A stretch of 64,000 bases of DNA. It comes from Geodermatophilus normandii (GTDB lineage Bacteria > Actinomycetota > Actinomycetes > Mycobacteriales > Geodermatophilaceae). Numbering within the stretch: the stretch's first letter is position 1; each line of letters begins with the position of its first letter. Shown here in pieces: positions 17,580 through 26,535 of the stretch. The notes under the pieces were generated by a model. The model saw only the letters and a program-made list of their open reading frames with translations, made no database searches and was not told the origin of the DNA. The position numbers and the translations under genes were made by a program. The stretch is from positions 1,260,001-1,324,000 of the forward strand of contig NZ_QGTX01000001.1 in the NCBI RefSeq assembly GCF_003182485.1, in the 5' to 3' direction.

Positions 17580-18776
17580 TCATGCCGACATCCTGCCCAG
17601 CCGGCCGACCGCCTCGTCGAGCACCTCGTCGCGCTTGCAGAAGGCGAACCGCACCAGGTGCCGGCCCAGGTGCGCGTGGCCGGCCGTCCAGAAGACCCCG
17701 GCCGGCACCGCCACCACGCCCGCCCGCTCGGGCAGCGCGCGGCAGAAGGCGAGGCCGTCGCCGTCGGGCTGCACGCCGCGGACGTCGACCGTGGCGAAGT
17801 AGGTGGCCTCCGGGCTGATCGTCGGCAGGCCGGCCGCGCGCAGTCCCGCCACCAGGACGTCGCGGCGCCGCTGCAGGTCGCGGGCGATCCCCGTGAAGTA
17901 CGCGTCCGGCAGGGCCAGGCCCGCGGCGACCGCCGGCTGGAACGGCCCGGCGTTGACGTAGGTGAGGAACTGCTTGGCGGTGCGGACGGCGGCCACCAGC
18001 GGCGCGGGCCCGCAGGTCCAGCCGACCTTCCAGCCGGTGGTGCTGAACGTCTTGCCGCCGCTGCCGACCACCAGCGTCCGGTCGCGCAGCCCGGGCAGCG
18101 TGGCCGGCGGGACGTGGGTGGCACCGTCGAACACCAGGTGCTCGTAGACCTCGTCGGTGACCAGCAGCAGGCCGGTCGCGAGGACCACCTCGGCGACCAG
18201 GTCGAGCTCGTCGCGGCTGAAGACCTTCCCGGTCGGGTTGTGCGGGGTGTTGAGCAGCAGGAGCTTCGCCCGCGGGGTGACGGCGGCGCGCAGGTCGGCG
18301 GGGTCGAAAGTCCAGACCGCGCCCTCGGTGTCGGCCGGTGGCGGGGTGAGCGGCACCGGGCGGAGCACGCCGCCGGCCATCGCCACGGCCGCGGCGTAGC
18401 TGTCGTAGACCGGCTCGAAGACGACGACCTCGTCACCGGGCTCGACCAGCGCCAGCATCGCGGCGCTGAGGGCCTCGGTGGCGCCGGCGGTGACCAGCAC
18501 CTCGGTGTCCGGGTCGTAGGTCAGGCCGCGGAAGCGCTCGACGTGGGCCGCGATCGCCGTCCGCAGCTCCGGTGTGCCCGGGCCGGGCGGGTACTGGTCG
18601 GCCATCGTGCCGATGGCGGCGCGGGCGACGTCGAGGACCTCCGCCGGACCGGGGGTGTCGGGGAAGCCCTGGCCGAGGTTGATCGACCCGGTGGCCACCG
18701 CCAGCGCGCTCATCTCGGCGAAGACCGTCGTCCCGAAGCCCTGCAGCCGGCCGGCCAGGTACGGCGCCCGGCTCAC
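17580..18776 (-). CDS. Class I/II PLP-dependent aminotransferase
   Basis: 398 residues of aminotransferase fold type I. Schiff-base Lys242 is in SGGKTFSTTGWKVGW. Cofactor and substrate residues include NLGQGFPD, NTPHNPTGK (Asn180), DEVYEHLVF (Asp208, Tyr211) and RFAFCK near the C-terminus. The motifs match the YbdL/KAT/DapC group rather than aspartate aminotransferases. GTG 18776 overlaps the stop of the upstream RNB gene by 4 bp. With the omega-amidase-like gene downstream, a glutamine-type transaminase acting on keto acids such as 4-methylthio-2-oxobutyrate is plausible. Confidence 0.85.
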   Translation of the reverse strand: MSRAPYLAGRLQGFGTTVFAEMSALAVATGSINLGQGFPDTPGPAEVLDVARAAIGTMADQYPPGPGTPELRTAIAAHVERFRGLTYDPDTEVLVTAGATEALSAAMLALVEPGDEVVVFEPVYDSYAAAVAMAGGVLRPVPLTPPPADTEGAVWTFDPADLRAAVTPRAKLLLLNTPHNPTGKVFSRDELDLVAEVVLATGLLLVTDEVYEHLVFDGATHVPPATLPGLRDRTLVVGSGGKTFSTTGWKVGWTCGPAPLVAAVRTAKQFLTYVNAGPFQPAVAAGLALPDAYFTGIARDLQRRRDVLVAGLRAAGLPTISPEATYFATVDVRGVQPDGDGLAFCRALPERAGVVAVPAGVFWTAGHAHLGRHLVRFAFCKRDEVLDEAVGRLGRMSA

Positions 18777-20233
18777 GCGACGACCTCGAAGCGCACCGAC
18801 CGGCGGGCGACGTCGGCCTCGGTGAGCCGGACCCGCACGCGGGAGCCGGGCTCCAGCGCGGCGCCGACGCAGCGGGCGCGGATCGCCGGCTCGGCGAGGA
18901 CGACGGTGCCGCGGTCACCGTCGGCGTCGACCACGACGGCGTCGAACAGCGCGCCCTCACGGCCGGCGAGCAGCCACGCCTCGGTGGCGTCGACGGCGGC
19001 CCGCTCCACCGACCGGGTGCGCCGGTCGGAGGCGGTCATGAGACCGGGCAGCTCCGGCAGGGCGGCGCGCACCGCGGGGTCGGGCTCGCGGCCGGCGGCC
19101 AGCGCGAGGCAGACCTCGGTGGCGAACCGGTCGACCAGCCGGCGCAGCGGCGCGGTGACGTGCGCGTACGTCGAGCCGACCCCGGCGTGGCCGGTCTGCT
19201 CCGGCGGGGCGCCGTCGAACGGGGTGTAGGCGGCGCCGCGCAGCAGCGCGGCGGCCTCCTCGAGGAACGCCGCGTGGCGGGGGTCGGCGACGTCGAGGCC
19301 GGCGAGGACCCGTCCCGCCCCGGTCCCGGCCGGCCAGTCGACCCCGAGCGCCGGCGCCAGCCGGCGCAGGCGCGCGACGTCCTCCGGCCGGGCCGGCGGC
19401 AGTGTGCGGAGCACGCCGACGCCGCCGTCGAGCATGAGCCGCGCCGCGACCCGGCCGGTCAGCAGCGAGACCTGCGCGTTCCACCCCTCGACGGGGAGGT
19501 CGGCGCGGGCCACCAGCGTCCAGCCGCCGTCGGGGCCGCGCACCACCTGCTGCTCGGGGGTGCCGAGCTCGATGGCGCCGCGGTCGGCCGCCCCCTGCTC
19601 GAGCAGCCGGCCGACCTCCGGCAGGAGGGCGATCGCGTCGGGCAGGGTGCCGGCGTCGGCCTGCGCCTGGACGTCGGGATAGGCGAGCCGGGCGCGGCTG
19701 CGGACGCGGGCGCGGCGCAGGTCGACCGCGCGCACCCCGCCGTCGGCGTCGAGCCGGACGGTCCACAGCGCCGCGGCGCGGACCTCACCCGGCAGCAGGC
19801 TGGCCGCGCCCTCGCTCAGGACCGGCGGGTGCAGCGGCGTGCGCCGGTCGGGGCTGTAGAGGGTCTGGCCGCGGCGGCGGGCCTCGGCGTCGAGTGCGCC
19901 GCCGAGGGCGACCACCGCGCCGACGTCGGCGATCGCGTAGCTGACGACGTAGCCGCCGCCGTCCCGGGCGAGGTGCACGGCCTGGTCGAGGTCACGACTG
20001 CCGGGCGGGTCGACGGTGACCAGCGGCAGGTCGGTGGCGTCGAGGTCGGGCAACGGCAGCGCCGCCGCCACCCGCTCGGCCTCGGCGAGCACCTCGGGCG
20101 GGAAGTCCCCGGGGACGTCGAACTCCGCCCGGATGGCCGCGAAGTCCGGCCCGGCGGGCGCGGCCTCGGGCCAGCGCGGCACCGCGAGGGGGACGCGGTC
20201 CTCGTTCCACGTGGAACCCGCGGCGGCCGTCAC
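18773..20233 (-). CDS. RNB-domain 3'-5' exoribonuclease (short RNase II/R type)
   Basis: 486 residues, mostly RNB catalytic domain. The Mg-binding motif DPPGSRDLDQA (Asp75-Asp83) is followed by YAIADVG, LYSPDRRTPLHPP and the late motif STYAHVTAPLRRLVDRF. No clear N-terminal cold-shock or C-terminal S1 domains like those of RNase R are seen, as in other short actinobacterial members. GTG 20233 overlaps the S4-protein stop by 4 bp and its own stop overlaps the aminotransferase start, so the three genes are translationally coupled. Confidence 0.85.
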   Translation of the reverse strand: MTAAAGSTWNEDRVPLAVPRWPEAAPAGPDFAAIRAEFDVPGDFPPEVLAEAERVAAALPLPDLDATDLPLVTVDPPGSRDLDQAVHLARDGGGYVVSYAIADVGAVVALGGALDAEARRRGQTLYSPDRRTPLHPPVLSEGAASLLPGEVRAAALWTVRLDADGGVRAVDLRRARVRSRARLAYPDVQAQADAGTLPDAIALLPEVGRLLEQGAADRGAIELGTPEQQVVRGPDGGWTLVARADLPVEGWNAQVSLLTGRVAARLMLDGGVGVLRTLPPARPEDVARLRRLAPALGVDWPAGTGAGRVLAGLDVADPRHAAFLEEAAALLRGAAYTPFDGAPPEQTGHAGVGSTYAHVTAPLRRLVDRFATEVCLALAAGREPDPAVRAALPELPGLMTASDRRTRSVERAAVDATEAWLLAGREGALFDAVVVDADGDRGTVVLAEPAIRARCVGAALEPGSRVRVRLTEADVARRSVRFEVVA

Positions 20234-20445
20234 GCGACGCGCACGTCGTCGGCACCGGGGATCGAGACGACGTCGCCCCGGCGCACCTGCCGGCCGCGAC
20301 GGTCCTCGGGCTCCCCGTTGACCCGGACGTCGCCGGTGACCAGCACGTCCTTCACCTGGGCGCCGGTCGGGACGGCGTCGACGAGCTTGAGCAGCTGCCC
20401 GAGGCGGATGGAGTCCTCGCCGGGACGCAGTTCCACGGTGCGCAC
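20230..20445 (-). CDS. Small S4-domain RNA-binding protein
   Basis: 71 residues, essentially one S4 fold: SIRLGQLLKLVDAVPTGAQVKDVLVTGDVRVNGEPEDRRGRQVRRGDVV. Members of this YaaA/RlbA-like type bind structured RNA. GTG 20445 is the first start before the domain; GAGG sits about 15 bases upstream. It is tightly linked to the RNase gene downstream, which suggests a shared RNA role. Confidence 0.85.
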   Translation of the reverse strand: MRTVELRPGEDSIRLGQLLKLVDAVPTGAQVKDVLVTGDVRVNGEPEDRRGRQVRRGDVVSIPGADDVRVA

Positions 20446-20461
20446 GACTGCGATGGTGCCC

Positions 20462-21178
20462 TCAGAGCCGCGCGAGCGCGTCGCCGACCGCCACCCGGCC
20501 GGGCACGGGCACCAGCGCACCGACGGCCAGCTCGCCGCCGCGCTGCCGGTGGACGGTCTTGAGGACGCCGGTGTCGCGGCCGATGCCGCCGGGCTGCGGG
20601 CGGGTCACCATCACGCAGCGGCTGACCGGCTTGACGACGTCGAGCACCGCCGTCCCCAGCCGCACGGCCGACCCGACCAGGTCGTCCTCGCCCTCGCCGT
20701 CGAGCAGCACGTTGGCCCGGAACCGCCGCCGGTCCCAGGTCCCCAGCGTGCCGGTGGAGACCAGCGAGACGCGGATGCGCGAGCTGTCGTGGAAGGCGCC
20801 GCGGGCGCCCTCGAAGGCGTCCCAGTCGTACTCGGCGTCGTCCCCGACCACCGCCGGGTTCTCGTACTGCCGCGGCCCGCGCTCGGCGTCCGCCGACCGC
20901 AGCGTCACCGGCCGGCCGAGCCAGTCCGACAGCACGTCGTCGTCGGCGGTGACCGTGCCGTCGGGGAGGACCACCTCGGCCCGGCCGTCGGCGCGCAGCC
21001 GGCCGGAGGCGAAGAGCAGGTCCGGGTGGCGGCGGGCGGTGAGGCCGAAGCCGGTCGACCGGTCGAACAGCGCCCACCGGCGGTCGCCCGCCAGACCCTC
21101 CGGCCCGACGTCGGCGGCGCCGACCCGCTCGCCCTGCAGCGACTTGACGGGGTAGCGCCACAGCTCCTGGACCCGCAC
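20462..21178 (-). CDS. MOSC-domain protein
   Basis: 238 residues. It starts with MOSC N-terminal strands (VQELWRYPVKSLQGERV) and has a core with FRANVLLDG, ...VVKPVSRCVMVTRPQPG containing the conserved Cys, and GGELAVGALV. MOSC domains transfer sulfur to metal centres such as the molybdenum cofactor; small members include YcbX/YiiM-like detoxifying proteins. Its start lies 1 bp after the stop of the upstream epimerase gene. Confidence 0.85.
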   Translation of the reverse strand: MRVQELWRYPVKSLQGERVGAADVGPEGLAGDRRWALFDRSTGFGLTARRHPDLLFASGRLRADGRAEVVLPDGTVTADDDVLSDWLGRPVTLRSADAERGPRQYENPAVVGDDAEYDWDAFEGARGAFHDSSRIRVSLVSTGTLGTWDRRRFRANVLLDGEGEDDLVGSAVRLGTAVLDVVKPVSRCVMVTRPQPGGIGRDTGVLKTVHRQRGGELAVGALVPVPGRVAVGDALARL

Positions 21179-21179
21179 G

Positions 21180-22106
21180 TCAGGCAGCCGCCGTCCACGA
21201 GAGCGTCCACGTGCCCGCCCAGCTCTCGCCGGGGTCGAGGACGACGAGGTCGACGCCGTCGGCCAGCGCGTTGGGCGGGCAGGTCATCGGCTCGACGGCG
21301 AGACTGCGGCGCCGCTGCCCCTCGGGGAGCGTGTCGCCGCTGTAGACCTGCAGCCACGGCCAGGCCCGGTCGACGGCGAGCTCGAGCGTGCCGGCGGCGC
21401 CGCGCAGCCGGACGCGTGCCCACCCGTCGTCGTCGCGGTCGAGGTCGGTGACGGCGTCGTCGAGCGCGCGCTCGCCGATCCGGCCGACGGCGCCGTCGAA
21501 GGGCCGGCGGGTGCCGGTGGGCAGGCCGCCGTCGAGGTCGAGGGCGGTGGGCGCCGGGACGGTGAGCTCGGCGTCGCCGATCCCGCCGTCGTCCGTGGCG
21601 CCGACGGAGAGGTAGGGGTGCATGCCGACGCCGAACGGAGCGGGCCGGTCGCCGGCGTTGCGGACCCGGACGGTGACGGTGAGCCGGTCGTTCCCGAGCG
21701 CGTGGTCGACCGCCGCGGCGAGGCGGAAGGGATAGCCCGGCCGGGCCTCGACGACGGTGCCGACGGTGACGGCGTCGGAGTGACGGGCGAGCACCGACCA
21801 CGACTGCCAGGTGACCAGGCCGTGCGCGGCGGGCTTGCCGGGCGCGGCGACGTCGAGCTGCAGCTGCTTCCCCTCCCAGGTCCACTGCCCGTCGCGGAGC
21901 CGGTTGGGCCAGGGCAGCAGGACGCCGCCGCGCCGGCCGGCGGGCACCGCGCCGGCCGGATAGCCGTCGAGGACGTCCCACCCGCCGACGGTCAGGGCGC
22001 GCAGCCCGCCCCCGCGCAGGTCGACGGCGAGGCGGGCGTCGCCGCTCACGAGCTCCACCTCCGCCGGCTCGGTGGTCGGCCAGGCGGTCATGGGCGGGAC
22101 GCTCAT
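21180..22106 (-). CDS. Aldose 1-epimerase (galactose mutarotase-like)
   Basis: 308 residues. GGVLLPWPNRL, HGLVTWQSW, GMHPYL (catalytic His) and LAVEPMTCPPNAL (Glu) are the family hallmarks of aldose epimerases, which interconvert sugar anomers. ATG 22106 or ATG 22091 are both possible starts; neither has a strong ribosome site. First gene of a leftward chain to 16796. Confidence 0.85.
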   Translation of the reverse strand: MSVPPMTAWPTTEPAEVELVSGDARLAVDLRGGGLRALTVGGWDVLDGYPAGAVPAGRRGGVLLPWPNRLRDGQWTWEGKQLQLDVAAPGKPAAHGLVTWQSWSVLARHSDAVTVGTVVEARPGYPFRLAAAVDHALGNDRLTVTVRVRNAGDRPAPFGVGMHPYLSVGATDDGGIGDAELTVPAPTALDLDGGLPTGTRRPFDGAVGRIGERALDDAVTDLDRDDDGWARVRLRGAAGTLELAVDRAWPWLQVYSGDTLPEGQRRRSLAVEPMTCPPNALADGVDLVVLDPGESWAGTWTLSWTAAA

Positions 22107-22270
22107 ACCCGGCAGCCCACCACACCGACCGCCCGGTCCACGACCTGGACCGCGCCCCCCGCCGGACCTCGCCGGCCACATCAGGGGACCGCTGGCGTCG
22201 AGCGCCGCGGGAATCCTGTGGACAGGCTTCTGACCTGCGGATACCGGTCGCGGTGCGGGTCCTGCGGTCG

Positions 22271-22276
22271 TAGACT
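22271..22276 (+). promoter_or_regulatory. -10 element TAGACT, likely leaderless start for the DUF222 gene
   Basis: TAGACT fits the actinobacterial TANNNT -10. The GTG start at 22283 lies 7 bp after it, where transcription would begin. No Shine-Dalgarno sequence is present, so the mRNA is probably leaderless. Confidence 0.45.
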
Positions 22277-22282
22277 TCGTAC

Positions 22283-23452
22283 GTGTGTTCGGGTGATCTG
22301 GGAAGCGGGGACGTCCTCGACGACGTCGCCGCACTCGTCGCCGAGCGCAACCGGATCGACGCCACCCTGGCCCGCCGGGTGCGCGCGGTGGAGTTGTCCC
22401 AGGCGCCCGAGCGCGACGGGCTGACGTCGATGGCCTCCTGGCTGCGCGGGCACTGCCGGCTGTCGGCCGCCGAGGCCGCACGGCTGGTGCGCAACGGGCG
22501 GGCGCTGGCGCACCTGCCCGCCCTCGCCGAGGCGCACGACGCCGGCCTGGTGTCCGCCGAGCAGGTCGCTGCCGCCGCCCGCGCGGTCACACCGGCGCGG
22601 CTGGCCGCAGCCGCGGAGCAGGGGGTGGAGCTGGCGGTGATCGACGCGGTGGTCACCGGGGTCGCGGTCGAGCAGCCCCACGGCGACCTGGTGCAGGTGG
22701 TGCAGCGCTACTGCGACGACCTCGACCCCGACGGCCCCGAACCCGACCCCACCGAGGGCCGCTCGCTGACGCTGGCCAGGCACGCCGACGGCAGCCTGTC
22801 GATCCGCGGCGAACTCGACGCCGTCGGCGGCGAGCGGCTGCAGGCGGCACTGGAGGCCCACGTGCAAGCCGACCGGCCCGCCGGGGACGAGCGCACCCGC
22901 GCCCAGCGGCAGGGCGACGCCCTGGTGCAGCTGTGCGACAACGTCCTCGCCGCCGGCGGCCTGCCCACCCTGCGCGGGCACAGGCCGCAGGTCGCCGTGG
23001 TGGTGAAGCTGGAGGACCTGGCCGACCCGGCCACCGGGCGGGGCGCCGCCGAGATGGGCTCCGGTGCGGTCATCTCCGCCGCCCGCGCCCGCTGGCTGGC
23101 CTGCGACGGCGCCGTCTCCCGCGTGGTGTTCGGCCCCGACGGCGCGCCGCTCGACCTCGGCCACGCACACCGCCTCGCCGACCGCCACCTGCGCCGCGCG
23201 GCCGAGCTGCGCGACGGGGGCTGCGTGTTCGCCGGCTGCGGAGCGCCCACGCACTGGTGCGACGTCCACCACCTCGTGCACTGGATCGACGGCGGCGAGA
23301 CCTCACTGGAGAACTCAGCACTGTTGTGCGAACGGCACCACACCAAGGTCCACCACGGCTTCCGCGTCGAACGACGACCCGACGGCCGATGGCACACCTG
23401 GCGACCCGACGGCACCGAGATCACCCCACCCGCGGCGCTCGTCGCCGCGTGA
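22283..23452 (+). CDS. DUF222 / HNH endonuclease domain protein (13E12 family)
   Basis: 389 residues. An N-terminal DUF222 helical domain (SMASWLRGHCRLSAAEAARLVRNGRAL) is followed by a C-terminal HNH nuclease (RDGGCVFAGCGAPTHWCDVHHLVHWIDGGETSLENSALLCERHH-type) with the paired Cys residues, His-His and final Cys/His that bind metal. The family is present in many copies in Geodermatophilaceae and mycobacteria; its role is unknown. It is followed by a long perfect hairpin. Confidence 0.9.
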   Translation: MCSGDLGSGDVLDDVAALVAERNRIDATLARRVRAVELSQAPERDGLTSMASWLRGHCRLSAAEAARLVRNGRALAHLPALAEAHDAGLVSAEQVAAAARAVTPARLAAAAEQGVELAVIDAVVTGVAVEQPHGDLVQVVQRYCDDLDPDGPEPDPTEGRSLTLARHADGSLSIRGELDAVGGERLQAALEAHVQADRPAGDERTRAQRQGDALVQLCDNVLAAGGLPTLRGHRPQVAVVVKLEDLADPATGRGAAEMGSGAVISAARARWLACDGAVSRVVFGPDGAPLDLGHAHRLADRHLRRAAELRDGGCVFAGCGAPTHWCDVHHLVHWIDGGETSLENSALLCERHHTKVHHGFRVERRPDGRWHTWRPDGTEITPPAALVAA

Positions 23453-23458
23453 CCCACG

Positions 23459-23508
23459 ACGCCTGCACGGCCGCCCCGCTGGACTCCAGCGGACGGCCGT
23501 GCAGGCGT
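23459..23508. terminator. Long two-part hairpin after the DUF222 gene
   Basis: Outer arms 23459-23473 and 23494-23508 are a perfect 15-bp inverted repeat. Inside them 23476-23482 and 23486-23492 pair over 7 bp around a 3-base loop. It lies between convergent genes ending at 23452 and 23517, so a bidirectional terminator is likely; no U-tract. Confidence 0.75.
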
Positions 23509-23516
23509 GCCCGCGG

Positions 23517-24701
23517 TCAGGGCGCGGCGGTCACCTGCTCGCCGATCTGCAGCACCTGCTCGCGGGTCAACTCCCGCGGTGCCAGGAGGCGGAAGAACCG
23601 CCCGTCGGGGAGCTGGCCGAGGAGCGTCCAGGAGGGCGGGGTGCCGACGTCGCCCCGCAGGAGCGCCAGCCGGCCCGGGCGCCCCTGGACCACCACCGTC
23701 TCCACCGGCGCGGCCGTCGGCATCCCGTCGAGCAGCTCGTCGAGCGCCCCGGTGTACTGCGGGCTGACCGCGCTGAGCCGCAGCAGCAGGGCGGGATCGA
23801 CGTCGCTGACCAGGTCCAGGCTGCGACTCTCCTCGTAGCCGCCCACCGACCACCCGGCGGGTGCGAGGCCGAACTGCAGGCCCACCGGCCGCGGCCGGTC
23901 GACGATCGACTCCCCCACCGCGACCAGCGCCTCCGTCCGGGCTTGCGCACCCTCACCCGACAGCCAGACCCACTGCCCGTCGGGCCGCTCCCAGAGGAGG
24001 CTGACGGTGCCCTCCCCTCGCCACACCTGCGCCCGGACGCCGTCGACGTCGGCCGTCCCGGTCGGCGCACCCTCCGGCCAGAACCCGTACTCCTCCGACG
24101 ACCGCGGGTCCTCGGGGTAGAGGGAGAGCACGAGCTGCCCCGCGCCGGTGGAGCCGGGGCGGTCGGTGACGGGATCGACGTCGAGGTACGCGGCGACGTG
24201 GAACGGCGGGGTGCTCCCGTACGCGGCGATCCCCCCGCGGCGGCTGTAGTAGGGCGTCAGACCCTCCGGCGGCGCCTCGACCGACACCGGGAAGGTGACG
24301 GCCTCCGCCGCGACCAGGTCGATCCCGCCCGGCACCGCAGGGGCGGTGGTCGACGGGACGGGGACCAGCGCGGGGTCCGGGCCCGGTGAGGTCACCACGA
24401 CGGCCGTCGTCCACGCCGCTGCGACGGCGACCACCGCCGCACCGACGCGCAGCAGGGTCCTGCGGCCCGGACGCCGCCGCCGCGGGCGGCCGGCGCCGCG
24501 CCGGTCGCGCGCCTCGTCGGCGAGCTGCCGCGCGGCGACCACCGACGCCGGCTCCCCGGGAGCGGTGCGGCCGGTCACGAGGGCGAGCCCGGCGTCGGCC
24601 GTGACCTGCCCCAGGAACTCCTCGGGCAGGGCCGGCAGGTCGGCATCGGAGACGCCGGCGGCCCCGGCGAGCAGGGCGTCCAGATCGCGGTCAGTGAGCA
24701 C
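23517..24701 (-). CDS. Single-pass membrane protein, probable partner of the sigma factor
   Basis: 394 residues: a cytoplasmic N-terminus (about 1-80, MLTDRDLDALLAGAAG), one membrane span (about 85-105, VGAAVVAVAAAWTTAVVV) and a large Pro/Gly-rich outer domain. It starts 11 bp inside the end of the sigma-factor gene, an arrangement typical of sigma/anti-sigma pairs. No HxxxCxxC zinc motif is visible, so it is not a classical zinc anti-sigma factor. Exact function unknown. Confidence 0.7.
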   Translation of the reverse strand: MLTDRDLDALLAGAAGVSDADLPALPEEFLGQVTADAGLALVTGRTAPGEPASVVAARQLADEARDRRGAGRPRRRRPGRRTLLRVGAAVVAVAAAWTTAVVVTSPGPDPALVPVPSTTAPAVPGGIDLVAAEAVTFPVSVEAPPEGLTPYYSRRGGIAAYGSTPPFHVAAYLDVDPVTDRPGSTGAGQLVLSLYPEDPRSSEEYGFWPEGAPTGTADVDGVRAQVWRGEGTVSLLWERPDGQWVWLSGEGAQARTEALVAVGESIVDRPRPVGLQFGLAPAGWSVGGYEESRSLDLVSDVDPALLLRLSAVSPQYTGALDELLDGMPTAAPVETVVVQGRPGRLALLRGDVGTPPSWTLLGQLPDGRFFRLLAPRELTREQVLQIGEQVTAAP

Positions 24702-25263
24702 CGGAGGTCTCCTCGACGTCGGCGGAGGGGGCGAGGGCGGCGCGCAGCCGGGTGCGGGCGCGGTGCAGCCGGACGCGGGCGGTGCCCGCGGCCAGCCCGA
24801 GGGCGGTGGCGGCCTGGGCCGGGGTCAGGCCCTCCCAGGCGATCAGCGTCACCAGCTCGCGGTCCTCCGGGGACAGCTGCCGGAGCGCGTCGGTCAGCCG
24901 CCGGCGGTCGGTCGAGTGCTCGTGGAGGACCGCGGGGTCGGGCACCTCGGCGCCCGCCAGCGCGTCGCCCAGCCGGGCCCCGAGGCGGCCGGCGCGCTCG
25001 GCGCCGCGCGCGGTGTTGGCCAGGCACCGGCGGGCGATGCCGAACAGCCACGGCCGCACCTCGTCCGGCTCGGCGGGGAGGTCGGCCCGCCGCCGCCAGG
25101 CGGTGGCGAAGGTCTCGGCCACGACGTCGTAGGCGTCCTCGCGGCTGACCGACCGTCGCAGCGCGTACCCGAGCACGGCGGTCCCGGAGGCGCGGTAGGC
25201 CTCCTCGAACAGCTCGTCGGGGCGCACGCGTCGGGGGTTCCTCGGGGGCGGCGGCCCGTGCAT
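24691..25263 (-). CDS. ECF-type RNA polymerase sigma factor
   Basis: 190 residues. Region 2 (GYALRRSVSREDAYDVVAETFATAWRR ... PWLFGIARRCLAN) and region 4 (LSPEDRELVTLIAWEGLTPAQAATALGLAAGTARVRLHRARTRL) are clear; no region 3. ATG 25263 is used; GTG 25227 (MRPDELFEEAYRA) is also possible and has AGGAA upstream. Overlaps the membrane partner gene downstream, which probably controls it. Confidence 0.85.
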   Translation of the reverse strand: MHGPPPPRNPRRVRPDELFEEAYRASGTAVLGYALRRSVSREDAYDVVAETFATAWRRRADLPAEPDEVRPWLFGIARRCLANTARGAERAGRLGARLGDALAGAEVPDPAVLHEHSTDRRRLTDALRQLSPEDRELVTLIAWEGLTPAQAATALGLAAGTARVRLHRARTRLRAALAPSADVEETSGAH

Positions 25264-25435
25264 CGTGATCACACACCCACATGTCCGGCTCCGGCCGATC
25301 GTTACACCGACCGCGCTGACCCTCGCCGCCCGGGCCGGCGGCACCACGCTGGCGGCCACCACCGGGCACACCGCCCCGGCCTCCCCTGGACGCCGGCCGA
25401 CGAGGACGACGACGCCCTCCCGGCCTGACCTCCGC

Positions 25436-25900
25436 TCACGCCGGCCCGAGCACCCGCTCGTAGTACAGCGAGCACCCGGCGTCCGGCTCCTCGACGTAGC
25501 CGCCGAACGCCGGGATCGGCCGGTAGCCGGCGCCCTCGTACAGCGCGATCGCCTCGGGTTGGCGCGGGCCGGTCTCCAGCCGCAGCACCGTCCACCCGCG
25601 CTCCCGGGCCGCCGCCTCGAGGCCGCGGAGCACCGACCTCGACACGCCCCGCCCGCGCGCCTCCGGCACGACGTACATGCGCTTGACCTCGGCCGCGCCG
25701 TCGCCGAGAGCCCGCAGCGCCCCGCACCCGACCGCAGTGCCGTCGGCGTCCCGCGCCACCAGCACCACGCTGACGTCGGACGCCGACGGCGGCGTCCCCG
25801 GCTCGGTGTCGCCGTCGTAGCGGGCGCGCAGCTCCGCCTGCTGGGCGGCGGTCAGCCGCTGCACCTCCTCGTCGTCCCACGACGCCGCGGTGAGCCTCAC
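25436..25900 (-). CDS. GNAT-family N-acetyltransferase
   Basis: 154 residues. GNAT motifs: VKRMYVVPEARGRGVSRSVLRGLEAAARERGW (acetyl-CoA-binding R/Q-x-x-G-x-G/A loop), LRLETGPRQPEAIALYEGAGY. The start GTG 25900 overlaps the TetR gene stop by 4 bp, so the two form an operon. Substrate unknown. Confidence 0.85.
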   Translation of the reverse strand: MRLTAASWDDEEVQRLTAAQQAELRARYDGDTEPGTPPSASDVSVVLVARDADGTAVGCGALRALGDGAAEVKRMYVVPEARGRGVSRSVLRGLEAAARERGWTVLRLETGPRQPEAIALYEGAGYRPIPAFGGYVEEPDAGCSLYYERVLGPA

Positions 25901-26496
25901 CGGCTGATCCCGTGCAGCAGCAGCGACGCCAGCTCGCGGTAGGCGGTGGCGTCGTCCAGGCCGGTGGCGCGGGCGGTGTCCCCCCGGCCGATGCGCGACA
26001 TCAGCGTGGTCACCGTGTCGGCCACGAGTCCGGGGTGCACCTCCCGGAACCGCCCGGCCGCGATGCCCTCGGCGATCATCGCGGTGACCCGCTCGGCGGC
26101 GGCCGCGGTGTTGTGCTCGTAGACGGCCCGGCCCGGCGGGAACGCCTCCAGGTCCTGGTGGAAGGCCCGCGACGCCGGCGTCAGCTCCCCGGCCACGGCC
26201 TCCAGGTAGGCGGTGACCCGCCGCGCCGGGTCGCTCTCGCCGGCCGTCCGCGTCTCGACGGCCGCCGTCGCGCGGCGGAAGAAGTGCCGCACCACGCGGA
26301 CGGCGAGCTGCTCCTTGCTGCCGGCCAGCGCGTACAAGGTCGTCTTCGAGCAGTGCAGCCGGACGGCGAGGTCCTCGAGGGTGAACCCGGCGAAGCCCTC
26401 GGCGAGGAACACCTCGGTGAGCTGGTCGAGCAGCTGCGCCTGGCGCGCGGTCAGCCGCCGCTCGCCGGTCCCTCCCACGATCTCCGTCGTCGTCAC
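25897..26496 (-). CDS. TetR-family transcriptional regulator
   Basis: 199 residues with an N-terminal helix-turn-helix (FAGFTLEDLAVRLHCSKTTLYALAGSKEQL) and a variable ligand domain. GTG 26496 has GGGAGGTGCC upstream. It is divergent from an acyl-CoA dehydrogenase, and a long palindrome lies between them, so it likely represses both directions in response to an acyl-CoA-type ligand (inference). Confidence 0.9.
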   Translation of the reverse strand: MTTTEIVGGTGERRLTARQAQLLDQLTEVFLAEGFAGFTLEDLAVRLHCSKTTLYALAGSKEQLAVRVVRHFFRRATAAVETRTAGESDPARRVTAYLEAVAGELTPASRAFHQDLEAFPPGRAVYEHNTAAAAERVTAMIAEGIAAGRFREVHPGLVADTVTTLMSRIGRGDTARATGLDDATAYRELASLLLHGISR

Positions 26497-26535
26497 GGCA
26501 CCTCCCGGCTGGTCAGCATGCGCCTGGACGCCGGA

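Noticed and set aside
22283..23452. HNH gene as an IS element or group II intron
   Set aside because: No terminal repeats, target duplication or reverse transcriptase; DUF222/HNH is a stand-alone family.
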